Shown: in pieces, positions 1 through 10,877 of the stretch | Layout of the letters: the number at the start of each line of letters is the position of its first letter | Position numbering within the stretch: the stretch's first letter is position 1 | NCBI GenBank assembly: GCA_001466705.2 | Contig: LATX02000187.1 | Location: forward strand, 1-64,000 | DNA from: Moniliophthora roreri | Taxonomy: Eukaryota; Basidiomycota; Agaricomycetes; Agaricales; Marasmiaceae | Direction: 5' to 3' | Length of the DNA stretch: 64,000 nucleotides | Position numbers and translations under genes: made by a program | The notes under the pieces: generated by a model | The model's database searches: none | The model's input: only the letters and a program-made list of their open reading frames with translations | Told to the model about the DNA's origin: nothing

Positions 1-945
1 ATCCGGGACAGGGTACTGTATGTGAATGCTAATAATTCCGTGTCATTCAAAAATAACTTGTACACAACATATCTGAAATCCGAGGAAGCATGAGGTCGAA
101 TTATAATTTGCCAAAGTGGTCGGGATAGAAATGTTCGGGGAGAATGATAATTCGATGCGAGCCTGAGAGGCAGGTGGTATCCAGGAGGTAGCCGAGGGAC
201 AATTATTAATAGCTCGAGCTGAGCCAAATAATAAAGGTGCGCACCTAGCGGATCAGATCAACACAAAGTGGGGGAGAATGATAATTCTGTATGAGAGGCA
301 GGTATCCGGGAGGTAGCTGAGGGATAATTATTATTATCTCAAGCTCAGCCAAATGATAAACATACGCACCTATGAGCAAAGAGCAGTGAAACCACAGAGG
401 CAGAATGACAATTCAGCAGTGTGTTGTAGATTAATAAATATGGTCAAGGAATGGGAAGGGGGAAATGATAAAGGTACTGGTGGGAATAATAAAGGTACCG
501 AATTTGGTCATGACGTGCAGTTGGCAGGGTCCGCTTTATAACGTGTCGGGGTTGCATTGCTGGGGAGAATTACATTATTCCTACATGGACTGCTCACCTC
601 CTTGAGCTTTCCGAACACCTAACAACCTTGGTATTTCTGGACATACATCGCTCATTCACGGCGCCGTGGGTGTGTGCCCATGCATGTACGAGACAACTTC
701 ACTGGACACCGTAATGTACAACCTACCTACAACAGTACTTGTCGACGGAATGGTGGAGGTGGAATCTAACGAAACGGTGGATTTCAACCAGGGTATCGGA
801 GCCTTAGAGTTCGCAAAGCCCGGAGCTATTCGAATTCAATATTCGGACTTGTAGGATCCACCTAAATAACCAAGGGAAAACACCGTGTTACCGCTTCTGA
901 TTTTACCGTCGTCAGAATGGAAGAAGCCGTATCTTCATATCGCCG
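1..945. other. Left-edge region with no confident gene
   Basis: No gene is supported here. It holds a two-copy tandem repeat (137-370) and a 62-codon open frame at 666-854 on the plus strand. The last part of that frame (from VDGMVEVE to the stop) looks protein-like and could be a terminal exon, but I recognise no family and found no convincing splice sites feeding it. The rest is AT-rich with many stops. Confidence 0.4.
137..370 (+). repeat. Tandem repeat, about 134 bp period, two copies
   Basis: The word ggggagaatgataattc occurs at 137-153 and again at 271-287. Both copies continue with matching blocks (gaggcagg, ggaggtag, gagggacaattatt-like, agct(g/c)agccaaat, gcaccta), giving a 134 bp period with small indels. 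A weaker third trace of the head word lies near 562-580, and shorter aatgataaaggtac-type words lie near 460-500. The family is unknown; a solo LTR or other decayed element is possible but not shown. Confidence 0.7.
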
Positions 946-2227
946 TTACTCCCAATATCCATACATCTGGCCCCACTTCCGTTCCAGCATAGAGAGTAGA
1001 AGGGACACGTCCTCCGAGTTCCTGGGTTCAAGCGGCTGCTCCCAAGCCTTGTTTTGGTAGATGCAAATCACTTTCCCGTTATTCTTGCTTGCACCGAGAA
1101 GGGACTGCATAGCATTTTTCTGTGAGACGAGTTGCGTCTTGATCCAGAGGAAAAGTCACATACAATGTACTGATGAACGATCGCTTCAACAGGTGTCAAC
1201 ATGTTAAGATCGTAGAATTCCTGGAACAGAACTGGTGGTTGAATACCAGTTGCTAGAGAATGATGTCAGTAATCCGGGTGCACCTCAATTCGCCGCTCGC
1301 GGAGCGGAGCTTACAGACTAAAGACGGACAAACTGAAAGGGATCGCGTGAGTATCCGGCGAGAGTGTCATATACAGTGATATTCACTAACACTGATTGTC
1401 AAGGCCTTATCGGCGTAAAATTCGGCGGAGGCCCGCATAAAGTCAACTAATCCGCCTTTGGCTGCGCTATAAATTGGCTGGCACATCGAGGGGAATATGC
1501 CATATAAAGATGAAGTAAACACGAGTTTCCCTCTAAAGCCATGCCGGTTGAACTCTTGCCGTTCAAACACCTGGAATGCAAGTGCAGCAGTGTGCAGTTG
1601 TGCCATCAGGTTCACCTCGGTGACATATGTATTCGGTTCGGTGATCGGTCTGGATTTAGCGGTTGATGGATCGAATTTGGGTATCCAAGGAATCTCGCCA
1701 ATTCCAGCATTAGCGATGACTGAAAACAACAAGTAAGCAGGGAGGGAATTTACGATAGGGAAGGAACGCACAGTAGTCAACCCGCCCAAAAGTTTTTTGC
1801 CCAAGTTCATACGCTGCTACTTGTTGATCCCAGGATGTAATGTCTGTCTTGACTGCAATTGCGACGCTGAAATCATGATGTTAAGAGGGTAGAATGCTTT
1901 CAAACGTTCGAGGACACACGTCTCGCCGGCTGTCCCGTTCAATTCATCAGCGACTTTCGATGCCCCGGTACCATTGAGGTCAACCAAGATGACTCGAGCA
2001 CTGAAGTGGTCGTGTTAAGTGGGTCTGCTTCTTTCCCAGAATAAATTACACTTGCCCCAGTCTCACGAGCTCTTTCGTCAGCGCTAGTCCTATGCCTAGC
2101 AATATGAAAGGTTATCAATGATTATAATAGACAGAAGACTGATCAACACACCTGAAGCAGCACCAGTAACGAAAGCCACATCACCTGCAACATCTGCAGC
2201 TGCTGTTTGAGTGCTGGAATTTGTCAT
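946..2227 (-). CDS. Short-chain dehydrogenase/reductase (SDR), 299 aa
   Basis: Classical NAD(P)-dependent SDR oxidoreductase; substrate unknown. Eight exons on the minus strand: 2152-2227, 2056-2095, 1920-2000, 1772-1866, 1393-1719, 1315-1332, 1164-1252, 946-1119. They sum to 900 nt (299 aa plus stop). Seen in order: the TGAASGIG cofactor loop (split by intron 1), VILVDLNG (acidic Asp after strand 2, favouring NAD), NAGIGEIP, FTSS with the catalytic Ser, YSAAKGG with the catalytic Tyr and Lys, then CPSLV. The intron at 2001-2055 has a GC donor (G/GCAAGT) with a normal AG acceptor; it is needed to keep the frame LGARVILVD. Exon 6 is only 18 nt. The length fits 15-hydroxyprostaglandin-dehydrogenase-like fungal SDRs. 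The start is the first ATG before the cofactor motif. Confident about the family, not about the substrate. Confidence 0.9.
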
Positions 2228-2426
2228 GGAGGATGATTCCAGGATCTGTATCTGGCACGCTGATCTATGCAAAAAGCACTTAGCTTTTATACGTTTCAGA
2301 CCAAAAACCAACCTGTCGTTCTGATGGGAAGCTGTTTTGTCCGTTTGGTGAGTTGGGGGCAGTTATGAGTTGTCAAAAACTAGGGGATAACTCGTGCCGA
2401 TGGCACTTATGGATAGGCGGGAGGGA

Positions 2427-2900
2427 CGAGCTGAGCTCTTACAGCGTTTTCGGACAACCATGAGACTTTTTTTCCGCTGCCGCAAAAATAAAATAGAATA
2501 AATTCCGAATATAATAAAATATTGAACAGTCTGAGCCTCACCGTACTCGTCTAGCGCTCCTCCCTTTTCCTTTCATTCATACTCATTCGTTTTCTCATTT
2601 CTTCCCTGTAACTGCGTGGGTGACTGCAAAACAGTGAATCTTCCCACACTCCAGCTCCAACATCTGTCTCCAGACATTCAGGCATGACTGAACAAGGTCA
2701 GAAAGGGACACCAGAGGACTCCATACATATTGAAGCTGCCATATTAAAAAAATCTAAACGATTTGAGCATAACAAGTACTTAAAACTCAGACTGTCCAAG
2801 GTGTTACTATATTCGGAATTTATTTTATTTTACTTTGGCGGCAGTGGAAAAAGTTCCGCAGTCTCAAGGTTTCCCGAAAACGCTGTAAGCTGTTTGTCGC
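2427..2900. mobile_element. MITE-like element with ~100 bp imperfect terminal inverted repeats
   Basis: The block 2437-2536 is the reverse complement of 2786-2890 with a few mismatches and indels. Shared words are cttacagcgttttcgg, gagact, ccgctgccg / cggcggcag, aataaattccgaatat and acagtctgag. About 250 bp lies between the arms. That interior is pyrimidine-rich and then opens a frame at 2684, which resembles a captured gene start, but nothing is recognised. No transposase is present. I could not fix the target-site duplication or the exact ends. A non-autonomous DNA transposon is the simplest reading. Confidence 0.7.
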
Positions 2901-3140
2901 AAACCTTCGGTTTGCTCCTCACAAACTAATGGAAGTGAGTGCTTGTGGGGCAGCAACTAACCAGACTCTTGTTGAGAGTTATAGTAAACTTGTGTGGCAC
3001 TAGGAATGGTCGCTAGAGAAGGAGGGGCAAGCTGCTCGTCGCCGAACCTTCGGTTCTCCGCTCCTCACAGCTAGTGGGGGCGGCGAGCGCTCGTGGGGAA
3101 ACAGCCAATCAGATTTTGTAGAGCTATTACCCACGTGACT
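2887..3140. repeat. Degenerate 142 bp tandem repeat with ccttcgg hairpins
   Basis: Two units start with aagctg at 2887 and 3029 and share the order gtcgc / aaccttcggtt / gctcctcaca / cta / gtgggg / caacca-like / cagattt. Each carries a short hairpin, for example gcaaacc-ttc-ggtttgc in unit 1. The first unit overlaps the right end of the inverted-repeat element. Identity is only moderate, so the duplication is old or the copies came from separate insertions. Confidence 0.55.
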
Positions 3141-3755
3141 GATGATGCTTTGTGTGTTTTTTTTTCACTCCAAGCTGTATCAGATAGCAGTAGAACTGAG
3201 AGGTTGGGGAGACGTCGCCTTTTACCATAAATAGGCGGAAGTGGACAATGTGGCTTGGTGGATTGCGAATAGCGTTGCGAAAGTGATCATTTGTTGACCA
3301 GAGAGTGTCAATATGAACGCGTGAGAAGTACAAGCAAATGACTTCCTTGTTAAGTCTCCTTGTAGGAGGAGCTATCATCAGAACAATCTCTGTCGTCTCA
3401 GGCGGGAGGTTTAACTTTCTGAATCTCTAATCGCGTTCATGGATGATAGAATAAAAGAGATAACTTGTCTTACCGCCGCCTGCATGGACATGCAGGTGAG
3501 CCAACTCTGTGGCTCCTGGTCATCGTGATCGCTGCGTGCACAACAAACCACGCGAGACACGAGGCATCTAGATATCGAGACAGGTAACTTCTCAGAAGGG
3601 CCCGCGATAGATAGGACGGGCAACATGCACAACGATCTTGAAACTTAAAAGTTGGTGTTGGTAGTCTACATGTTTGCTGCAAAGCATAGAAAGGCTATAG
3701 GTAGATACGTATGTCGTAAAAGAGCAAATATGAAAAAAAGGTCCCAGATAAAAAA
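3141..3755. other. RPB1 downstream region, no gene seen
   Basis: I find no coherent coding signal on either strand; the open frames lack recognisable motifs and splice sites. It probably contains the RPB1 3' UTR and terminator close to 3756. Confidence 0.4.
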
Positions 3756-6700
3756 TCAATCCCAAGATGGCGATGACTGGTAAGAGTGACTCCGATGCGC
3801 GGCTCCATTCTGGTTCTGAGATGGGCTCGAGGGAGACCAGGATGGTGAAGTCGGACTGTACGCTGGTGATGCCGGCGCTATCAGAAGGTTAGTGACGGGA
3901 ACAAGCGATAAATCCACTTGCAACTTACAGTATGCAGGTGCTAGATACGTTCAGGTGGTTAGCAACGACCAGACTTTGATACAAGCGAGAAACTTACACG
4001 CTGGGGAATAAGCCGGCGAGGTAGGTGCTGAGCGAAAGAAACTGTCAGCGAGCGAATCAATAACCACAGGTAGAATGTCTTACAGTATTTCGGCGACGAC
4101 GGGGAAGCCATAGGTGATGTCGGAGAGTACTTCGGTGATGATGGTGACATCTGGGTAGGGGCTAAAGCAAGATGGGTCAGTTGAAATTTTATGGGACGTT
4201 GGTGGGCACTTACATGCTATAGAACACAATATGCGCAGACTTAGGTCAGTAATGACAACATCAAACAATTAAAATGGCACTTGCTTGGGGAATCTTGAAA
4301 GGTTGCGCGTTAATATCATCGAATGGATAAGGATGAGAATAGCACTTACAACGTGGTGACGCTGGACTAAAAGACGGACTTGTCGGCGAGTACCGCGGTG
4401 AGGTAGGACTGAATGAAGGTGATTGAGGGCTGTACCGAGGCGACGTCGGCGAGAACGATGGCGATGTCGGCGAGTATCTCGGACTTGTTGGGGAGTACCC
4501 TGGCGACGTGGGATTGAAAGCAGGCGACGTTGGAGAATAGGTAGGCGATGTTGCGCCGCGCCCAGGATCGTAGAACGGCGATGTAGCATACGGCGATGTT
4601 CCAAATGGTGATGTCGCGCCACCGAAGGGTGACTGGGGCACAAAGCCAGGGGATGTGGGAGAGTAAGCATTCGGTGAACTTGGGCTGTAACCAGGACCGG
4701 CCGGTGACATTCCGCCTGCACCAAGTGGACTCTGACCGTAAGGCAGCCATTGGAAGTTGCTTGATTCATCCCCTCCATTGACCGCCAACGGAGAGAATGC
4801 GGCTTGGTCTGCCTTGAATGCATGATCTTGCCAAATTGGCGAATTGGAATCGTACGGTGTCATTGCTACCTGTCCAGGCGTCATTCCCCCGTCAACTTGA
4901 GCGGCCAACATGGACTGAACAGGCAGGCGATGGTCCACGATGGCATCCTTCAGCATGTCAATGTCCAAAGCGACGTCGAATGCACCGGTACCCATGGGTG
5001 CCATTTGACCAAACATCACGTTTTCCGCGACTCCTTGACAATCGTCCTTTTCTCCAACGGCAGCTGCTTCCATAAGAATCTCAACTGTCTCCTCGAACGA
5101 ACATCTCATGAGCGCTCCGGTATCAGCACGATTGATGCCATGACGGGTGATTGCCATCAAGGTGCCGCGATGTGTCATAAGGTCACAGAGAAGGGCCAAA
5201 TGCCTGTAGTTCACGTATGAACCGTCGAATTCGATGACGTTACGAAGCTCCTTCATGATGCCCGCCCTAGCACCTTCGATACCGAGAACGTTGAAGACCT
5301 CTACACAGCTGTTGGAGTATGTGCGCTTGAAGTCAACGCCTTCAATGCACATAACAGCCTTCAGGTTGACACCATCCGTCTCCAGCACCCACTCCTTTTC
5401 CTTCTCAGTGACTAGGCTACCATCCTCCCTCTCCTCAACTCTGTCATGTCTCATCAAGAAGACACGATGAATGCCTGGCACACCACGAAGACTGACCGAG
5501 TTCAACATTGTATTCTCCAATTGCCGCAAGAAGATGTCTTCCTCAACGGACTCCATACCATCGTCTTCCTTGTCTCCTCCACCCAATACACGGCAACGAA
5601 TAACCAGCTTCTCGGAGTTGTCTTCACTCCAGATGACAAACAAGTCGGTCTTGAAGCTCTCGGCGATACGGCTTGCCACGTAGTTCATGGTCAGCTTACG
5701 ATCAATCATCTTTGCACGATCCAACTCCAGACGGAGTAGCCAGGGTGATTGCAGGTGCAACTTGGATTCGACCTCTTCATCTGGAATAGCGAAGAAAGAC
5801 TCGACGAAGAGCTGATCTTCTTCGATGATAGTGGAACTGGGATCGGGATCATACCAAATTTCGACGGCGGCAGTGACAGTACGGAGTGATGTGTATGCAA
5901 GTTCCTGTTGCACGTTTTTCGCTAAGACTGCATCAAGACCCACTTGGGGCTCAAGATACACAGACAGCGATGGTGTCTTGATGTTGGTAGCCACGTTGAT
6001 GATCTCCTTCAATCGAGGAACACCGAGTGTGACGTTCTTACTGGACACACCAGCATAGTGGAAAGTGTTGAGCGTCATCTGTGTGGCAGGCTCTCCGATA
6101 GATTGTGCTGCCAGGGTTCCACACATCTCTCCTGGATTGACCAGGGATTGGTTGAACTTGCTCTCCACTTCACCCAGCACCCACTCGAAGGCTTCCCGAT
6201 TGAGATGGAACTTCTCGAGGACACGTCGAGAAGCGAAAGTCGCACGAAGGTGCATTCGGAAACGTAACGTCGCGTTGTCTTGAGCTTCCCGACTCAAAAG
6301 GTCATTACCACGAACAACGATAAGTCGCTCGCACAAAGCCTTTACTGCATCGATAATATAGGCAGGCTCGAGGTCACTGGGTTTCCTGCGGTCGATGTGG
6401 AAGATCTGGATCGCATTTTGGACAATACGCGATAGATTGACAGGAAGGTATTGATTTATCGAGGGGTCGCAACGAGGGAAGATGAAGTTACGAAGTGTTC
6501 GGCGGTCCTCGACGAGAGCTGCATACTCCTCATCAAGCTTGCTCTGGAGTTCCAAGGAGCTGTCATCGAGCCCGATTTGCAGCACACCAGGAAGGAAGCC
6601 ACCGCTGGGATCGGTGACATCAACACGGTAGTTGTGCTCGAATTCCTTGTCATTGAGACCGAAAGTTTCGATGCTCTGCTTCTCGATAAAAGCACCATCC

Positions 6701-7959
6701 ATTCCGTCTTCACCGTAGACAAACTGAATGAGATCGCCCAAAGAGTTTCGAACTGTACCATCATAGCACACCATGACATCCTCCAGTGCCTTCACGAGAC
6801 GACGCTGGATGTAACCAGTTTCGGCGGTTTTGACAGCAGTATCAATCAGACCTTCTCTACCAGCCATGGCGTGGAAGAAGAACTCCTGCGGTGTCAATCC
6901 TCGAAGGTACGAATTCTCCACGAAACCACGAGCTTCGGGACTGAAATCGTCCTTCGTAAAGTGTGGGAGCGTGCGATGACGGAAGCCGAATGGAATACGT
7001 TTGCCTTCCACAGACTGTTGCCCGACACAGACGGACATCTGTGAAATGTTGATGAAGGAACCCTTGGAACCGGCGACCACCATCTGCTTAACGTTGTTGT
7101 CCTCCTTCAAGTTCTTCTGAGCGTATTGACCAGACGAATCGCGAGCCAAGTTGAGCTGGCGCTCGACTAGACTCTCGAAGGATTCACGAATCGTCATACC
7201 AGGTGCCGCTTTGAGACGATCGTGCGTAGCATCATCGATGATCTTCGAGACATTGGCTTTCCGCTCTGCAATGTTCTGCGTGATGTAGGCCATGGTCTTG
7301 GTGTCAGCGATGGTATCACCGATGCCGATACTAAAGCCATTGTGGAAGAGCCAATAGTTGACAATCATCTGCAACCCCGTAAAGAGCTGTTTGGTGGCCT
7401 CGGGACCCTTCTCACGGAAAACGACGTGGACCAAACCACCCTGCGAAGCACCGACGGTCTTTTTCTCGACAATACCGAAGATGATTTCTCCGTTCTCGAT
7501 CAGAATACCATCGTCGAAAACGGGATTGGAAGACTTTGGGTCGGGGGAACGATGAATGTTGATACCGCGAGGAATTGTCATACTAAGGATCTGCTTCCCC
7601 GTCCAAAGAGGTTTGGGTTTCAGGATAGTCGGTATTGGCACCGTGCCATCCCAGTCCGGTACCCAGAGAAGAATGTTTTGGACTTGATGCCAGTCGAGGA
7701 ACGTGTCTCGCAGCGTGAACTTTCGAATACCACAAAGTGTATCCTGGACGATACCCATGACTGGCTTGTTGGCTTGCGGCGAAATGATCTAGACCAGCTA
7801 TTGTGAATGAATGCTCTAGACATCATTTTATCGGGCTTACCTGTCGTGGTACCCAGGCTACTTGAGCGAGCTCAGCTCGAGTCTCTTCACTTTGCGGAAC
7901 GCTTGCAACGTCCTTGTCGGTAAAGAACTCCAATATATGGGCGTAGTACTTACTGCATG

Positions 7960-7993
<34 letters not shown>

Positions 7994-10378
7994 GGGGCGT
8001 ACTGCAATCGACGTTCAGACCTGAGCCTCACGGAGTCTCTACCATACTTACACGGAAAGGTTCAGTCGGAAAGCTATTATGAAGGTGTGAGCAATTAAAT
8101 AGTATCCCAGACTAAATGGGACGAAAACTTACTGGAATAGGGCATGAGGCGTACCCTGTGACTCATCATACTCATTTTATGCAGACTGGGTTGTCGATTA
8201 AATAAGACATAGCTGTAAAACACGAGATCAGAAATCCGGTATTGAGGAAGGCATTAAAAGGCACTTACTCTCCATCCTTTAGATGCCTTTCAACTACCCA
8301 ACCATATTGAAGGAAAGCATCCGCGCGCTTATTGTATCGCAGATCTATTCGTTCACCAGTATCTCGAACGACATACCGCGCACCAGGGTAAGTAGTTGGA
8401 CCATTCCGCACTAGTTCCTGAAGGTATGCGATATTGTATGGGGTGACTAAATACCAATTCAGTCATGCCATGTTTCGATCATTGAAGAGAAGCAAAGCAT
8501 TACCTCGTTCTGGGAATGTCAAATTCATGGCCATACTCCTTGGAACACCGACTTCGTCCAGCTCGAGGTTAGGGTCACCTGTGATGACGGTACGCGCCGA
8601 AAAGTCGACACGCTTTCCCATCAAGTTTCCTCTCAGACGACCTTCCTTCCCCTTTAGACGCGCACGAATGGCCTTGACAGGACGACCTGACTTCTGGAGG
8701 GCCTGAGGTATACCAGCAATGTCGTTATCCATATACGTCGCAACATGGAACTGAATGGATGGTGAGTCATTTTACTTTCTGGGAAGCCCTGTTATTACCT
8801 GTAGTAGTTGTTCAAATTCCGATATAACATGCGCAGGTGCACCTTCACCCTCGCATCGCCGCACATTCGCAGAAGCTTTGATTATATCGCCTAGTTTGTA
8901 CGTCAAGTCATCCTCACTTCGCATTGCGCCACCATCAACAGCAATACTCGGTCGGACGGGAGGCGGCGGAACAGGCATCACAGTTAAGATCATCCATTCG
9001 GGCCGTGCATAGTCCTCTGACAAACCAATCAGATGAAGGTCAGAATCTGACATCTTCTTGAACGTCGTGTAGACCTCCGAGGGCGTCATCAGCCGTTTGT
9101 CAGGTTGCATTGATTTGACCTCCTGTTTTCTTTATCAGTATGGCGTCACGGGAACAAGGACCTACAAACCTCGTCGTCATCCTTTGGCTTTTTGTATTGC
9201 AAGAACAGCTTCAAGCCTTCCTTTCTGACAAGAGGTTGTATGTGACCACAACCACCGTGGCCTTTCTTAGGCTCATCCGCTTCGGGTTCAGCACCTTCCT
9301 CCTTTGGATCATCAGGCTCGCAAATCATTTTCGTTTTGCAGTGCGCCCAAACGACAGCCATGCGTTTTTTAGGATCGCGAATATGTCGTATCTTGTCTGC
9401 GAAGTTGGGATCCGACTAATATCGGGTAAAAAATTCAACAAACAACAGATAGGAACATGAAAATCAGATGAGTCAGCGAGTGTATCCTACACAAGAGCAA
9501 TAACAAGAAACACCCGAACGCAGTAACCACAACAAATTGAATCGCAAGAGGGGCAGCAACATGAGTAAAAGTGCTGGCCTGACACCCACTACGCATGTTG
9601 CGTTACAACTGCGAGTGGTGAGACCCATTCCACCGCACGTCATAGACGTGCATGAATTTTCGCACTCCTCGTTCAGCCCCCCATTTCACCACACGCCTCG
9701 TGTTCAACCATGCAAAGACGATTGCAGTGGGTGATGCGGCGATCAAGCGACCGAAAACGCGCACCTCCCTCGCCAAAGCACAGCTGAAGACCTCGATTGT
9801 CAAGGCACTCACATGGCGTGGGTTTGGGGTTCACCATGGTATGTGGAGAGAGCCCCCAGAAAATTGGGTGGTGGGGGTGCGAAACGAGTAGAGGAAAGAG
9901 GTAACGCGACTCACGATGTCGGCTTTCAGCTTTCCACAGTTTACACATATACACTCCAAAATCTTCTTCACTTTGACAATGAAGCCTACGTTGAAGAATG
10001 GCCAGTATTAGTCATAGGAGACTATTGCGAGTCAGAAAGACGCACCAGGGTGAAAGACGGGCCTCGCCAACTCTATATGTCCGAAGTGACCTGGACACTC
10101 TGCCATACCTTCACCACATGTTTGACACTTGAAATTACGGTCTATAGTTCCCATCCGAGGATCCATCAGTCCGCCCATTTTGGGTTTGTGAGTTGCCTCG
10201 TCCATGACTTCGGGGTGCTCGATCTTGGCTACAGAGTAGGCTTTCTGTTGAAAGGTTAGAAACGCGAAAATCTTCCAACACAGATACACACAATCTCTTC
10301 CGGAGAGAGAATCCCAAACTGTACCTCCTTCACCTTGCGGATTGGAGCAGAAGAAAACGCAAACTGGTGGCCTAGCAT
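3756..10378 (-). CDS. RPB1: RNA polymerase II largest subunit, 1747 aa
   Basis: Catalytic subunit of nuclear RNA polymerase II, transcribing mRNA genes. Exons (minus): 10292-10378, 10046-10244, 9915-9985, 9170-9415, 8799-9122, 8504-8750, 8269-8446, 8133-8212, 8052-8073, 7954-8001, 7841-7901, 4350-7788, 4084-4161, 3998-4027, 3929-3940, 3756-3877; sum 5244 nt. Seen: N-terminal zinc ligands ([31 protein letters not shown]), the clamp and lid region ([20 protein letters not shown]), the metal-A loop [12 protein letters not shown] with Asp492/494/496 in its own 48-nt exon, the bridge helix/trigger loop region ([24 protein letters not shown] is the trigger loop start), and a CTD at about 1548-1747. 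The CTD has degenerate heptads first, then YSPTSPS/R-type repeats, and ends in QSSPSWD. Length fits the family (about 1730-1970). Intron 3 is unusually long (499 nt). VPS27 is divergent upstream. Confidence 0.98.
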
Positions 10379-10877
10379 GATGTCGGTATGGCCAAAGAAA
10401 ACGCGAGCAGACGATTATTAAGAGCTGTAAACGTTCTAAAAAGTCGATGAAAATCGGTCCCTCGCGTGATATGTTAGATGCCGTCGGTTCTTTTGAGGAA
10501 AAGGACTGTTTTTGAGGTTTTGCGGTCGTTGGAAGGGTCGAGAGCTTGGCGAAAGGAAAAAGAAAGAAAACCGGGAAAATTCGCCGAAAAACTTGGTCCT
10601 AAGAGGCCGAAAAAGTACTTGACGCTCTTGAAACAATTCTTGAGGTAGATGTTGAGGGAGATGAGGGGTGCGTTCGATGACGGCGACGACGAGGATGGTG
10701 GTCCTGTTGAACCAGTGCCGGGCCAGAATCATGTCAGCGAGTGTCAGCGGGGCCGCTTGTCACGCTTAGCAGTCACGCCAGAGTCACGGTTACGCAGCGT
10801 CATCCTACGAGCAAGTGCTGACCTGTGCTGACTTACCTTTTCTTTAGCCTTTTCTCTTCAACTTTTCTTGCTGCATA
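10379..10877. promoter_or_regulatory. Divergent promoter between RPB1 and VPS27
   Basis: This is a 499 bp gap between the two start codons. It must hold both promoters and 5' UTRs. I see pyrimidine-rich tracts next to the VPS27 start (10840-10870) and no clear TATA box. The open frames here carry no recognisable protein signal. Confidence 0.6.

Noticed and set aside
4269..4823. Minus-strand ORFs rich in His/Arg/Pro and plus-strand frames over the RPB1 3' part
   Set aside because: They are frame shadows of the repetitive CTD codons (tcn cca).
7222..7806. 194-codon plus-strand ORF
   Set aside because: Antisense shadow of the long RPB1 exon, which has clear family sequence.
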